Source of the DNA: Acidobacteriota bacterium
GTDB lineage: Bacteria > Acidobacteriota > Thermoanaerobaculia > Thermoanaerobaculales > Sulfomarinibacteraceae
Direction of reading: 5' to 3'
Assembly: GCA_022340665.1 (NCBI GenBank)
Contig: JAJDNM010000141.1
Coordinates: 1 to 64,000, forward strand
Length of the DNA stretch: 64,000 nt
Below the pieces are notes generated by a model, which ran no database searches, had not been told where the DNA came from, and worked only from the letters and a program-made list of their open reading frames with translations. The position numbers and the translations under genes were made by a program. This document shows, piece after piece, positions 45,568 through 54,674 of this stretch. Position 1 is the stretch's first letter, and the number at the start of each line of letters is the position of its first letter.

Positions 45568-46408
45568 GACCGCCCTCCTCTTCGAAGACCTCTGCCGCTG
45601 GAGCGAACTCCTGCAGGGTCCTCGGATCCTCGACGATGTAGTAGATCTCCGGCTGAGTCCCGAGGCCCGGCTTCCGCCGAATTGTCAGATGCTCGGTGAG
45701 CAATTGCCTGACCTCGGAATGCGGATCGTTGAGATCGCCAAAGACCATTTCACTGTTTTCGCAAACCTCGACACAGGCCGGCTGCTCTCCACGCGCGAGC
45801 CGCTCGTCGCAGAACGTGCACTTCTCGACCACACCTCGCATCCGCGTCGGATAGGTATTGTCGATGTGAGACAGGTTCGGCGCTTTCCGTGGGTCCTTCC
45901 AGTTGAAGCTCCGCGATCCGTATGGGCAGGCAACCACACAATATCGGCAGCCAATACAGCGGTGCCAGTCCATCATGACGACGCCGTCTGACGCGCGCTT
46001 CCACGTCGCCTCGGTCGGGCAAACGCGAGTGCAGGGCGGATTGTCACAGTGGTTGCACAGGAGCAGGGTCGGCTTCTCCTTGAGATCTTCCCGGATGTAG
46101 TGGAACTCCTGCTCATGAAAGGCGGTCTCGAAGTGCTCGGTCCAGATCCACTTGACCTCGTTCTTCGGGTCGTCCGCGAAATCGGGCACGTTGTGTGCCT
46201 CGTGGCACGCGGTAATGATCTTGTCGAGCAGTTTGTCGTCCTTGGAGAACTTGCGAAGGTCGACGACCAATGCCAGGCGCTTGCCTTCGGTCGCCGGAGG
46301 TTCATGATCCTGGAAAGCCCTCGTCTTCGTGGCCACGGCGGTGGATCCCGCGGCGCCAACCGCCGACAGGCCGGCAAATTTCAGGAATCCTCGTCTGCTG
46401 CTCTTCAT
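45560..46408 (-). CDS. dsrO: DsrO, periplasmic iron-sulfur subunit of DsrMKJOP
   Basis: 282 residues with a twin-arginine signal (SRRGFLKFAGLSAVGAAG), so it is exported folded. Ferredoxin-type clusters are carried by CNHCDNPPCTRVCPT, CIGCRYCVVACPYGS and CTFCDERL...CVEVC, like the PsrB/HybA family. It passes electrons between DsrP and DsrJ. The ATG shares a base with the dsrJ stop (TGATG); the longer frame upstream is not used. Confidence 0.95.
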   Translation of the reverse strand: MKSSRRGFLKFAGLSAVGAAGSTAVATKTRAFQDHEPPATEGKRLALVVDLRKFSKDDKLLDKIITACHEAHNVPDFADDPKNEVKWIWTEHFETAFHEQEFHYIREDLKEKPTLLLCNHCDNPPCTRVCPTEATWKRASDGVVMMDWHRCIGCRYCVVACPYGSRSFNWKDPRKAPNLSHIDNTYPTRMRGVVEKCTFCDERLARGEQPACVEVCENSEMVFGDLNDPHSEVRQLLTEHLTIRRKPGLGTQPEIYYIVEDPRTLQEFAPAAEVFEEEGGHA

Positions 46409-46794
46409 CACTGGCCCCCCCCTGGAATCACGTGGCAGTCCCAGCAGTAGGGGTCGACCGCCGAATAAGTGTGGCAGGCATCGCAAAACTGTTCCTTGTT
46501 GGAGTGGCAGTCGAGGCAGGTATCAGTCAGACTCATCGTGTAGTCCTTGCCCGCCTCCGAGGTGTAGGTGCGGACATCCTCACGAACCACCGTATCCCGC
46601 CATTGATCCAGGAGATGCATGTGGTTCGCCCGCATGTAGTCGGTGGCTTCGACGCACTCGGTTGAGCCGTTGGTCGGTTGCTGGAGTTCGGGCCTGTCCG
46701 GCTGGGCTGCGCTCAGGGCGTTGTACCACAGGGGTGAGGTCGCGAGAATCACGAAGATCGCGAGGCCCGCGACGATCTTGCCGGCGTCATACAT
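46408..46794 (-). CDS. dsrJ: DsrJ, triheme cytochrome c
   Basis: 128 residues with an uncleaved N-terminal anchor (IVAGLAIFVILATSPLW) and three haem motifs: CLDCH (93-97), CDACH (104-108) and CWDCH (117-121). Cys47 corresponds in position to the cysteine proposed as an unusual distal haem ligand in characterised DsrJ. It acts in the periplasm. It overlaps dsrK by 8 bases. Confidence 0.95.
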   Translation of the reverse strand: MYDAGKIVAGLAIFVILATSPLWYNALSAAQPDRPELQQPTNGSTECVEATDYMRANHMHLLDQWRDTVVREDVRTYTSEAGKDYTMSLTDTCLDCHSNKEQFCDACHTYSAVDPYCWDCHVIPGGGQ

Positions 46795-48409
46795 CGTCCT
46801 GCTCCTCCCTCTCCGGATTCAGCGGTTCACCCCGGAGATTATTCTTGCGCTCGCCTTCGCCTTCCATGATCAGAGCGTTGCCTACCAGCTCGTGGATGCC
46901 ACTCACGTCAACGCCCGGAGCCCAGTACTCGCAGAGCGGCGGGAGTGTGGCGCGGTCGATGGCGCATATGCAGGCGAGGCGATTGACGTCGTAGTGATCT
47001 CGTGTCCAGGCCACGGCGTTGCCCCGTGGTAATCCACCACGCATCCGCATCTCCATGTTCTCGTCATTGCCGAGGCCTGCACCGCCAGCACAACAGAAGG
47101 TGTGCTCACGGATCGTGTTTTCCGGCATTTCGAAGAAGTTGTTGCAGACGTTCTTGATCACGTAACGCGGCTCTTCGAAGAGACCCATAGCGCGCGCCGG
47201 ATTGCACGAATCGTGGAACGTCACCCGGACGGCGTCATTGCGGTTCGGGTCGAGCTTGAGCTTGTTGTGGCGAATCAGATCGGCGGTGAACTCGCAGATA
47301 TGGACCATCTTGGTGGACGCCCCGTTTTCGAAAACCGTACCGGTGAACGGAGATTTCGGTACCTCGAGGAAGTCGGCCGGGCCATTCATGGTGCTCATGT
47401 ACTGGTGCATAACCCGCCACATGTGGCCGCACTCACCGCCAAGGATCCACTTCACGCCCAGTCTCTTGGCCTCGTGGTAAATTTTCCAATTGAGCTTCTT
47501 CAGATTCTCTGCCGTGTTGAAGAGTCCGAAGTTCCCGCCGTCCGAGGCGTACGAGCTCAAGGTGTAGTCGAGCCCGATGTGCTTGAAGAGCATGAGGTAC
47601 CCGACGAAGGTGTAGGTCCCGGGGTCGGCGAAATAATCCGCCGAGGGGATCACGAAGAGGACCTCAGCTCCCTTGCGGTTAATCGGCGGATCGAGGGAAA
47701 CCCCGATCGCATCTTCGAGCTCCTCGCACAGAAAGTCGACGTTGTCCTTGTACGTGTGGGGCTGGATGCCGAGATGGTTGCCGGTGCGTTGGCAATTGGC
47801 AACCGGCTCCATGATCCAGTTGATGTTGAGCCCGACGAGGTTCATCAGCTCGCGGGCCATCATCGTGACCTCGGCGGTGTCGATGCCGTACGGGCAGTAG
47901 ACGCTGCAGCGCCGGCACTCGGTGCACTGGAAGAAGTAGTAGTACCACTCCTTCAGCACCTCTTCGGTGAGTTCTCTGCCTCCGGCCAGTGATCCGAGGA
48001 GCTTGCCGGCGGTCGTAAAATCCTGCCGGTAGATGGAGCGCAGGAGCTCCGCACGCAACACCGGCATGTTCTTCGGATCGCCCGAACCGATGAAGAAGTG
48101 ACACTTGTCAGCACAGGCGCCACAGCGAACGCAGACATCCATGAAGATCTTGAGCGAGCGGTACTTCTTCAACAGGTCCTTGAAGCCCTCGTGGATGATC
48201 TGCTTCCAGTTTTCGGGCAGCTTCCAGTCTGCATCCGTCGGCGACCACTCGCGGGGATTCGGCATGCCGAGATACTTGAGGTTCTTCACCGCGGCCGGAT
48301 AGGACCAGGTGCCGCGCCGTGCCTCGAAGTCGACGGCCGGATTCATCCATCTCTTCGGCGGCGGAGTGAGATCGATCTGGATCAGTTCCTGGGGTGCTTT
48401 CTCCGCCAT
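46787..48409 (-). CDS. dsrK: DsrK, HdrD-like iron-sulfur catalytic subunit
   Basis: 540 residues. Two [4Fe-4S] ferredoxin motifs (CVRCGACADKCHFF and CTECRRCSVYCPYGID) are followed by two CCG-type domains (CGHMWR; HDSCNPAR and FCCAGGAGLG) that bind the noncubane cluster used in heterodisulfide-like chemistry. It is thought to reduce the DsrC trisulfide at the cytoplasmic face. AAGGAG precedes the ATG. It follows dsrM by 3 bases. Confidence 0.97.
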   Translation of the reverse strand: MAEKAPQELIQIDLTPPPKRWMNPAVDFEARRGTWSYPAAVKNLKYLGMPNPREWSPTDADWKLPENWKQIIHEGFKDLLKKYRSLKIFMDVCVRCGACADKCHFFIGSGDPKNMPVLRAELLRSIYRQDFTTAGKLLGSLAGGRELTEEVLKEWYYYFFQCTECRRCSVYCPYGIDTAEVTMMARELMNLVGLNINWIMEPVANCQRTGNHLGIQPHTYKDNVDFLCEELEDAIGVSLDPPINRKGAEVLFVIPSADYFADPGTYTFVGYLMLFKHIGLDYTLSSYASDGGNFGLFNTAENLKKLNWKIYHEAKRLGVKWILGGECGHMWRVMHQYMSTMNGPADFLEVPKSPFTGTVFENGASTKMVHICEFTADLIRHNKLKLDPNRNDAVRVTFHDSCNPARAMGLFEEPRYVIKNVCNNFFEMPENTIREHTFCCAGGAGLGNDENMEMRMRGGLPRGNAVAWTRDHYDVNRLACICAIDRATLPPLCEYWAPGVDVSGIHELVGNALIMEGEGERKNNLRGEPLNPEREEQDDV

Positions 48410-48412
48410 GGC

Positions 48413-49411
48413 TCACTCCTTCTCCAACGCATAACCGGACGCCTTCAACTTGTCGCGGAACTCGTCCTCCCACTCGGCATAGGAGTGGCCTTGAACATCC
48501 GGGTTCCACGGATTGATGTGGCGAGCGGTACGGTTGGTGTTGGCGAGGTTGCGGGTCGGGCTTAGGAACACACCCGGTGCGTGCATCAGCTTCGAAAACG
48601 GGAAGTAGATGAGCAACACGCTGACCAGCGCGACGTGCACGAAGTACCACGGGCCGACTCCGACCGGTGAAACCGGCTGGAAGGAGGCCCACCCGGCGAT
48701 AGCCGCCTTGACCTGAACGACATCGATCTTCTCCACATGCCGCATGAGGATTCCGGTCAGAGCGATTCCGATCAGAAGGTAGAGAGCGAAATAGTCGCTC
48801 GGCAGCGAGATGTAGCGAACCTTGTCGTCGTAGATCCTCCGCGCCAGCAGGTAGGCCAGGCCAGCTACCATCAGGAAGGTCGTGATGTAGTACACGGGCA
48901 AGCCGACCTGAAAGAAGCCGTCCACACTCTGCAGCATCTCGACCCACGCCGGCACCGGTTCGATGAAGAACCGGAAATGTCGGAGGACGACGATGAACAT
49001 CGCCCAGTGGAAGGCGAGGGCCGCGGCCCACAGCGCCTTGTCGGCGATGTAGTTCACCTTTTCCTTTTCGGGCAAGATTTCGACCCGGGTATTCCTGAAC
49101 AGCGAACGGAATGCGAGCACCTCCAGGGCCATGCGACCGATCACGCCGGGCAGCCCGCTCGGATTCTCGAGCTCACTGTTTTTGATCCACGGCAGGGATT
49201 TTTCCTGGCCCGTTGTGGTCGGGATCCTGAATGGCACTGGAGATTTCGCCCAGTGCACCACCCGGTAGATGATTCCGACCAGAAACACCGCAAAGGCAAT
49301 TCCCGGGATGATCACCCCGAGCACGAATCGCAGGCCGTCGCCGGCACTCGCACCCACGGCGGCGAGCACACCCACACCGACGACCGCGACAAGAGATATC
49401 AACGCTCCCAT
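48413..49411 (-). CDS. dsrM: DsrM, NarI-like cytochrome b membrane subunit
   Basis: 332 residues, with six or so membrane helices and paired histidines for two b haems (HWAMFIVVLRHFRFF; FVHVALVSVLLIYFPFSKLMH). It links the quinone pool with DsrK. GGAGGG lies upstream of the ATG. The short soluble C-terminus (NPWNPDVQGHSYAEWEDEF) is typical of DsrM. Confidence 0.96.
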   Translation of the reverse strand: MGALISLVAVVGVGVLAAVGASAGDGLRFVLGVIIPGIAFAVFLVGIIYRVVHWAKSPVPFRIPTTTGQEKSLPWIKNSELENPSGLPGVIGRMALEVLAFRSLFRNTRVEILPEKEKVNYIADKALWAAALAFHWAMFIVVLRHFRFFIEPVPAWVEMLQSVDGFFQVGLPVYYITTFLMVAGLAYLLARRIYDDKVRYISLPSDYFALYLLIGIALTGILMRHVEKIDVVQVKAAIAGWASFQPVSPVGVGPWYFVHVALVSVLLIYFPFSKLMHAPGVFLSPTRNLANTNRTARHINPWNPDVQGHSYAEWEDEFRDKLKASGYALEKE

Positions 49412-49463
49412 GCGTCCGATCCCTCCTTCCTCTCAGCCCCGCAGGGCTGGGAGATGCACCGCC

Positions 49464-49994
49464 TCAGTCCTGCGGCGCCTTCTCCGAATTCTCCTCGCGA
49501 CGCTCTCGCCATTCCGCGACACGCTCCATGATTCCGACCGATTGGTTGCGGATCTCCCGCGCTCGAATTGCCCACATCTGCTCGCGACACGTCATATAGA
49601 CGTCGAACGCGTGCATGCCCAGCCGCTCGATTCGCGCATCGAGAACGGCCAGAGACCTCGCGCCTTCAACCCCCGTCTCTCCGATGACATCCCTGGCGAG
49701 TTGCTTGAGAGCGAAAACAAAGCCGAGCGAAGCTGACGGTGAATACTCTTGGACCGCCCGTACCCTGATCACTCGATCCAGAGCCGGAGTGAGTTCCGAG
49801 GGCTCCACGCCCTCGAAGAGGCCGTCCAGCAACTCCGCCAGGCTTTCACGAATGCGGGCGCCAACCGGGTTGGCGAATGGATCCGCCTTCGACCGAAGGA
49901 ACTTTGCCGTCTCCTCCGGATAGGCGTCGATGACAATCGCGATCCAACGCTCAAGAATCTTGTCCCGGTGATCTACGAGCACACGGTCGAGCAT
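49464..49994 (-). CDS. RsbRD N-terminal domain (RsbT co-antagonist-like) protein in the dsr operon
   Basis: 176 residues, all-helical, matching the RsbRD-N family (LERWIAIVIDAYPEETAKF, DPFANPVGARIRESLAELL). It lacks the STAS domain found in stress-signalling RsbR. Genes of this family often sit just before dsrM in sulfate reducers, but their role is unknown. The ATG follows a G-run. It lies between the hairpin downstream of dsrC and dsrM, so it is the first gene of the membrane-complex half. Confidence 0.85.
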   Translation of the reverse strand: MLDRVLVDHRDKILERWIAIVIDAYPEETAKFLRSKADPFANPVGARIRESLAELLDGLFEGVEPSELTPALDRVIRVRAVQEYSPSASLGFVFALKQLARDVIGETGVEGARSLAVLDARIERLGMHAFDVYMTCREQMWAIRAREIRNQSVGIMERVAEWRERREENSEKAPQD

Positions 49995-50025
49995 TCCCCC
50001 CCCTCAGCGTGTCGAGGCCGCCAGA

Positions 50026-50050
50026 CCGCCCCCGTCGATGACGGGGGCGG
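50026..50050 (-). terminator. Intercistronic hairpin downstream of dsrC
   Basis: CCGCCCCCGTC (50026-50036) pairs perfectly with GACGGGGGCGG (50040-50050) around a 3-base loop, 18 bases beyond the dsrC stop. No T-run follows, so it is more likely a partial terminator or an RNA-stabilising 3' end that lets dsrC be made in excess. Confidence 0.7.
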
Positions 50051-50068
50051 CGACGGATTCAGGTTGAA

Positions 50069-50386
50069 TTACACGCAGCCCGTGGGTTTCGGCAGGCCAG
50101 CAACCTTACAGGCGCCCTTGGCGGGGCCGGACGGAAAGAGCTCGTAGATCTCCTTGAGCTGGAAGCCCGTCTGCTTACAGAGCTTGCGGATCATCGGCGC
50201 CACGCCGAACTGCAGATAGTAGTCCCGCAGGTAGTTGACAACCTTCCAGTGGTCATCGGTGAGATTGTCCACACCCTCGGTGGAACCGAGGGCGGCAGCG
50301 ACGTCCTCGTTCCACTTTTCCGGCTCCTGCATGAAACCGTCCTCGTCCACCTCGATGGAAACATCTCCATGCTCGAATATGGCCAT
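50069..50386 (-). CDS. dsrC: DsrC, sulfur-carrier protein
   Basis: 105 residues. Both redox cysteines of true DsrC are present: Cys93 (KGACK) and Cys104, penultimate (TGCV), 11 residues apart, as needed to form the DsrC trisulfide. The core has LTDDHWKVVNYLRDYYLQFGVAPMIR in outline. AAAGGAGG lies six bases before the ATG at 50386, an ideal site for high expression. It follows the TPR gene by one base. Confidence 0.98.
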   Translation of the reverse strand: MAIFEHGDVSIEVDEDGFMQEPEKWNEDVAAALGSTEGVDNLTDDHWKVVNYLRDYYLQFGVAPMIRKLCKQTGFQLKEIYELFPSGPAKGACKVAGLPKPTGCV

Positions 50387-50387
50387 T

Positions 50388-50981
50388 TCAGTCCTCCTTT
50401 GTTTTTTCCGGGGCCTCGGCCCCGCTGATTTCAATCAGTGAAATCCGTTGGGATCGTTGTTTCTTGAGGTTTGCCTTTTCCATAGCTTTCATGAAGTCTT
50501 GCGTTGGCCGATGGCCGAGCTCAAGGGCCCGTCCCAGGTGACGCTCGGCAGCCCCGAGGTTGTTCATCGCCAAATGGCCCACCGCCGCGTAGTAGTGAGC
50601 GGCTGCGTGATCGCGCTCGAGCGCGATCACCCTCTCGTTGCACCGAACCAGATTTTCTGGATCGTTGAGATACAAATACGCCTGGCCCATGTTGTAGTGC
50701 ACGATCGGGAGATCATCGCGAAGCTTTGCCGCGGCCTGGTTGGCTTCGAGGCAGCCCTGGAACTCCCAACGCATCAGACGTACTCCACCGAGGTTGACCC
50801 ACGCCTGGACCATCGTCGGGTCGATGTCGAGAGCCTTCAGATACGCTTCCTCGGCCTGCTTGACGCGACCCGACACCGTGTAGGCGAGCCCGAGATTGTA
50901 ATGCGAGGACGCCCTGTCCGGGTGATCCTCCACGTCTTGCTGGCAACGCTCCAGACGGTGGCGTTGACTCTCATTCTCCAT
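50388..50981 (-). CDS. TPR-repeat protein in the dsr operon
   Basis: 197 residues with four or five tetratricopeptide repeats (SSHYNLGLAYTVSGRVKQAEE; AWVNLGGVRL; VHYNMGQAYLYL; AHYYAAVGHLAMNNLGAAE) and a basic/acidic tail. It has no signal peptide, so it is cytoplasmic. The ATG at 50981 or GTG at 50987 overlaps the HEAT-repeat gene end. It probably scaffolds assembly of or contacts between Dsr proteins; this is inferred from position only. Confidence 0.88.
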   Translation of the reverse strand: MENESQRHRLERCQQDVEDHPDRASSHYNLGLAYTVSGRVKQAEEAYLKALDIDPTMVQAWVNLGGVRLMRWEFQGCLEANQAAAKLRDDLPIVHYNMGQAYLYLNDPENLVRCNERVIALERDHAAAHYYAAVGHLAMNNLGAAERHLGRALELGHRPTQDFMKAMEKANLKKQRSQRISLIEISGAEAPEKTKED

Positions 50982-51483
50982 CCACACACTCCCTGTTCAC
51001 GGTGAGCAGGTAGTCGAGACATTCCTGCTCTCCGGTATCGTCAGCTTTGATCGCCAACAGGCGGTCACGGACCTCTTCGATCAGCTCGGGGGCGGCCTCG
51101 GCAATCCTGCACAGCGCGTTCAGAATTCCGGACTTGAGACCCTCGTCCCACAAGTAGGCGGTCATGGGGCCAACAAACGGCTCCACCAGATCCGGCGATC
51201 GCCGTCCGATTTCACCGACTGCCGCCAACATGGGACCGCCGTTGGTCGCCGATTCGTCGTTGATCGCCCACAGAGCCCGCCGCAGCACCTCACGACCGAG
51301 ATCGGGATGAACGGCAGCAGCGGCGCCAAGAGCGACCGCCGCACGTTGTTGAATCTCGGGATCGGAGTCCCACAGCCGGCCCTGGAGGAAACGAGCAGCC
51401 GAGGGGTTCTCGCCCACCAGCTCTTCAAGCCCTCGAGAGTTGCCGTGGCGTAACAGCTCCATCACCCGCTCCTTCAACCGCAT
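50971..51483 (-). CDS. HEAT-repeat protein in the dsr operon
   Basis: 170 residues of paired helices (SDPEIQQRAAVALGAAAAVHP; NGGPMLAAVGEIGRRSPDL; GILNALCRIAEAAPELIE). The start is the ATG at 51483, overlapping the dsrN end by 10 bases; the longer frame is a dsrN shadow. HEAT or PBS-lyase-like repeat proteins recur in dsr loci of sulfate reducers. Function is unknown; with the TPR protein it forms a solenoid pair ahead of dsrC. Confidence 0.82.
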   Translation of the reverse strand: MRLKERVMELLRHGNSRGLEELVGENPSAARFLQGRLWDSDPEIQQRAAVALGAAAAVHPDLGREVLRRALWAINDESATNGGPMLAAVGEIGRRSPDLVEPFVGPMTAYLWDEGLKSGILNALCRIAEAAPELIEEVRDRLLAIKADDTGEQECLDYLLTVNRECVDGE

Positions 51484-52904
51484 ACGGCCGTCGACCCGCC
51501 CCGCTCCGCCGCAAACCGAGCGGCCAGGGCGAGAAAGCCGTCTGCCCACCCGGGGGTGGCCCCGGCGTGGAGATGAAGATACGAGGCGAATACCCGTCCC
51601 TTCGAAATGCCGTCGCGATCGTCTCCGATCCCGGTGCCGCGCTCGAGCCGGAGCACACCGTTCTGGCGATCCGATCCTCCCGTCAGACGCGAGTAGTGAA
51701 ACTCGTGACCTACGAGCCGGGTACCGGCCGGGAAGAACGGATTGTCACGATCGACGACCGCCACCTCGTAACCGTGGCCTTGAGGAGTCGCACATTGCTC
51801 GACAGCCAGGTCAAGAACCCCGGCCATCGGATGCGGCACACCGTCCACCACGAGCTCGCGAGCCAGATACATCAGTCCCGCGCACTCGGCGAAAACCGGC
51901 ATCCCAACGTCTACACGGGCCCGGATGCTGGCCGTGAAATCTGTGTTGGATCCCAGGCGTGCCGCGTGCACTTCCGGGAAACCGCCACCGATATACAGGC
52001 CGTCGACTTCCGGGAGCTCGCTGGCGCTTTCCGGATCGACCGGCACGAGCTGTACGCCGGCCAATCTCATTCGCTCCAGGTTCTCCGCGTAGTAGAAGCT
52101 GAAGGCCTTCCCTTCGAGGTAGCCGATGGTCACCGGCACCTGCTCGACCACGGACTCAGCTGGCATCAGCTCCAGCTCGGGCGCCCACTGGGCGACCGCC
52201 AGCAGACGGTCAATGTCCACGCCGTCAGCCACTGCCTTGGTGGCGCGTTGGATGGACTCCTCGGGCGCTGGGTGCTCGGCTGCCGTCACCAAACCGAGGT
52301 GTCGGCCGGGAAGTGGATCATCGCCCTTGATCCGGCGGATCGCACCGAGTACCGGGGTCCCGGCGATGCCGGCTACCGCTTCTCGGACGATGTTCTCGTG
52401 GCGTCCACAGCCAACCCGGTTGAGTATCACCCCTGCCAGATCGACCTCGGGATCGAGGGCCCGACAGCCCATGACCATCGCCGCCGCCGTGCGAGTCATT
52501 TTGGTGCAATCGAGCACCAGAACGACAGGCGCCGCCAGCCGTCGGGCCAACATGGCTGTCGAATGGCTCCCCTCGACGTCGACGCCGTCGAAAAGGCCAC
52601 GGTTGCCTTCCACCAGGATGAGGTCTGCGTCGTTTGCGGCGGTGGCAAGCGAACGGGCCATGGCCTCGTCTTTCATGAGAAAGGTGTCGAGGTTGCGGCA
52701 GGTCGAGCGGGCGGCGACACCGAGCCACGCAGTGTCGATGTAGTCCGGCCCCTTTTTGAACGGCCGCACTTTCACGCCCCGGTCGGCCAGCGCACGCGCA
52801 ATCCCCAGGCTCACCAGGGTCTTGCCGCTGTCACCGGAAAGACCGGCGACCACCAGCCGTGGGACATTAACCCTCATCGCGATACCGCCCGACCCAGCCC
52901 TCAC
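51474..52904 (-). CDS. dsrN: DsrN, cobyrinic acid a,c-diamide synthase-like amidase
   Basis: 476 residues. The N-terminal CobB/CbiA ATPase has VAGLSGDSGKT (P-loop) and FKKGPDYIDT. The C-terminal glutamine amidotransferase-like domain has GGGFPEVHA, the catalytic Cys in FAECAGLMYL and His in SYLHLH. DsrN is thought to amidate siroheme to the form bound by DsrAB. The GTG at 52904 overlaps the dsrL stop (GTGA); an ATG at 52877 is possible. Confidence 0.95.
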   Translation of the reverse strand: MRAGSGGIAMRVNVPRLVVAGLSGDSGKTLVSLGIARALADRGVKVRPFKKGPDYIDTAWLGVAARSTCRNLDTFLMKDEAMARSLATAANDADLILVEGNRGLFDGVDVEGSHSTAMLARRLAAPVVLVLDCTKMTRTAAAMVMGCRALDPEVDLAGVILNRVGCGRHENIVREAVAGIAGTPVLGAIRRIKGDDPLPGRHLGLVTAAEHPAPEESIQRATKAVADGVDIDRLLAVAQWAPELELMPAESVVEQVPVTIGYLEGKAFSFYYAENLERMRLAGVQLVPVDPESASELPEVDGLYIGGGFPEVHAARLGSNTDFTASIRARVDVGMPVFAECAGLMYLARELVVDGVPHPMAGVLDLAVEQCATPQGHGYEVAVVDRDNPFFPAGTRLVGHEFHYSRLTGGSDRQNGVLRLERGTGIGDDRDGISKGRVFASYLHLHAGATPGWADGFLALAARFAAERGGSTAVCG

Positions 52905-54640
52905 TCACCCACGATGTAACCGCAAGGGCATTCTTCCCAGCACTTCTTGCAGCCGTCGCATTTCTCAATGTTCTTGATAATGAAAAAGTGTCCAGGGGAC
53001 ACCTGCGGTTCCTTGCCAAAGACGTTGTTCTGGCAGTACATCCAGCAGTTCTCGCAGCCGAAGCATTTGCCGCAACTGAAGCAGCGGGAAAGCTCCACCA
53101 GAGCATCTTCCGCGGTCAAACCGAGATCGACCTCATCGAACGGGTTCGCGAGACGATCTTCGGGTGCCTTGACCTGACGTTTCGTGCGATCGATCGGTTC
53201 GTACCAGTCGATCTTGAGCTTGTCGGCTCGGATCATCTCACCGTTCGATTCTTTCGGCAGCTCGGTGCCTTGAAGGTGGGAGTGGATGGCCAGGGCTGCC
53301 TTGCGCGCCTGTCCGATCGAGGTCGTGGCGATGCCGAGGTTGATGTTGTCGCCCCCGGTCCACACTCCGTCGACGCCAGTGAAGCCCCAATCGTCACCGT
53401 TGAGCCAGCCGTCTCCGAGTTCGTCGGAGTTCATCGCGCCGAGGTCCGGTTTCTGGCTGACGGCGGTGATCATGGTCTCCAGCGGCAGCTCGTAGGTGTC
53501 GCCTTCGATAGGCACCGGGCGTCGGCGGCCCGAATCGTCGGGCTCGCCGAGCTCCATGCGTTGCACGATCATCGCCTTGAGAGCGCCTTCTTCGTCGCGC
53601 ATGATCTCGATCGGCGCCGCGAGATATTCGATCTTGATGTCTTCCTCGAGGGCCTCCTCGATCTCGCGCTCGATGGCCGGCATTTCGGCGCGGGTGCGAC
53701 GATAGAGGATCGTCACCTCGGCGCCCAGCTTCGACGCCATTGCCGCCGAATCGGCGATCAGACGCTTCGAGACACGAGCCGCGTCAATGGCTGTGTCGCC
53801 GCCGCCAATCACCACCACGTTGGTGCCGATGTCGACCTTCTTGCCGGAATTGGCATGGTTGAGGAACTCGGTGCCGGTCCAAATGCCGGGTCCGTCTTCA
53901 CCGGGGATCCCCATGTTCTTACCCTGGTGGGCGCCAATGGCGACGTAGACCGCTGAGTACTCCTTGCGGATCTCTTCCCAGGTCACGTCCTTGCCGATCT
54001 TGGTGTCGCACTTGAGTTCCACCCCGAGGTCGACGATGCGTTGAATCTCGGCGTCGAGCACCTCGCGCGGCAACCGGTAGACCGGGATTCCGTAGCGGAG
54101 CATGCCGCCAGCTTTGGGCAGGCTCTCGAAGACCGTCACGTTGTAGCCCCGACGGGCGAGCTGATAGGCACAGGACAGACCCGATGGGCCGGCCCCGACG
54201 ACCGCGATCTTCTGGTCCTTGGGACCCTCGCCTTCGATCGGCTCCATCTTGAGCCCTTTGTCGAGGGCGTAATCGCCGATGTACCGCTCGACCGAGTTGA
54301 TGCCGACTGGCCCGTCTTTCTGGCCTCGGTTGCACCCCGTTTCGCAGGGATGGGGACACACTCTCCCCATCACCGATGGGAAGGGATTGGTCTCCATCTC
54401 GATGCGCCAAGCCTGTTCACAGGCCTCGTCGAGGCTCAGACCGAGCTTTTCGCGCAAACTGATAACCGTCAGCCAGCCGCGGATGTCGTTGCCGCTCGGG
54501 CAGTTGCCGGTACACGGCGGCAGGCTCTCGACGTAGCGCGGGCGCAAGGACGAAATCTGCGATCCGGCCCCACCCCCGCTGGAAAGCCGGGCCTTCATCT
54601 TGCTCGACTTGTCCTTGTCCTTCTTCTTTAATAGACCCAT
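52901..54640 (-). CDS. dsrL: DsrL-like NAD(P)H-dependent iron-sulfur flavoprotein
   Basis: 579 residues, homologous to the glutamate synthase small subunit. Cys43, 47, 95, 99 and 103 (CTGNC; CPHPCETGC) form the N-terminal cluster region. FAD binds at VVGAGPSG (148-154) and NAD(P)H at IGGGDTAIDAAR (about 287). The C-terminal 65 residues carry two ferredoxin-like cysteine sets (CFSCGKCFGCENC; CDGCKKCWEECPCG). In sulfur oxidisers DsrL is the NAD(P)H-linked partner of DsrAB. Here it lies among reductive-type genes including dsrD, so it may feed electrons to DsrAB or run in reverse. A generic GltD paralogue is less likely given the position and ferredoxin tail. Confidence 0.88.
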   Translation of the reverse strand: MGLLKKKDKDKSSKMKARLSSGGGAGSQISSLRPRYVESLPPCTGNCPSGNDIRGWLTVISLREKLGLSLDEACEQAWRIEMETNPFPSVMGRVCPHPCETGCNRGQKDGPVGINSVERYIGDYALDKGLKMEPIEGEGPKDQKIAVVGAGPSGLSCAYQLARRGYNVTVFESLPKAGGMLRYGIPVYRLPREVLDAEIQRIVDLGVELKCDTKIGKDVTWEEIRKEYSAVYVAIGAHQGKNMGIPGEDGPGIWTGTEFLNHANSGKKVDIGTNVVVIGGGDTAIDAARVSKRLIADSAAMASKLGAEVTILYRRTRAEMPAIEREIEEALEEDIKIEYLAAPIEIMRDEEGALKAMIVQRMELGEPDDSGRRRPVPIEGDTYELPLETMITAVSQKPDLGAMNSDELGDGWLNGDDWGFTGVDGVWTGGDNINLGIATTSIGQARKAALAIHSHLQGTELPKESNGEMIRADKLKIDWYEPIDRTKRQVKAPEDRLANPFDEVDLGLTAEDALVELSRCFSCGKCFGCENCWMYCQNNVFGKEPQVSPGHFFIIKNIEKCDGCKKCWEECPCGYIVGE

Positions 54641-54674
54641 ATCTCACGCCTCCTCACTGGCAGCCGGGCCCGTT

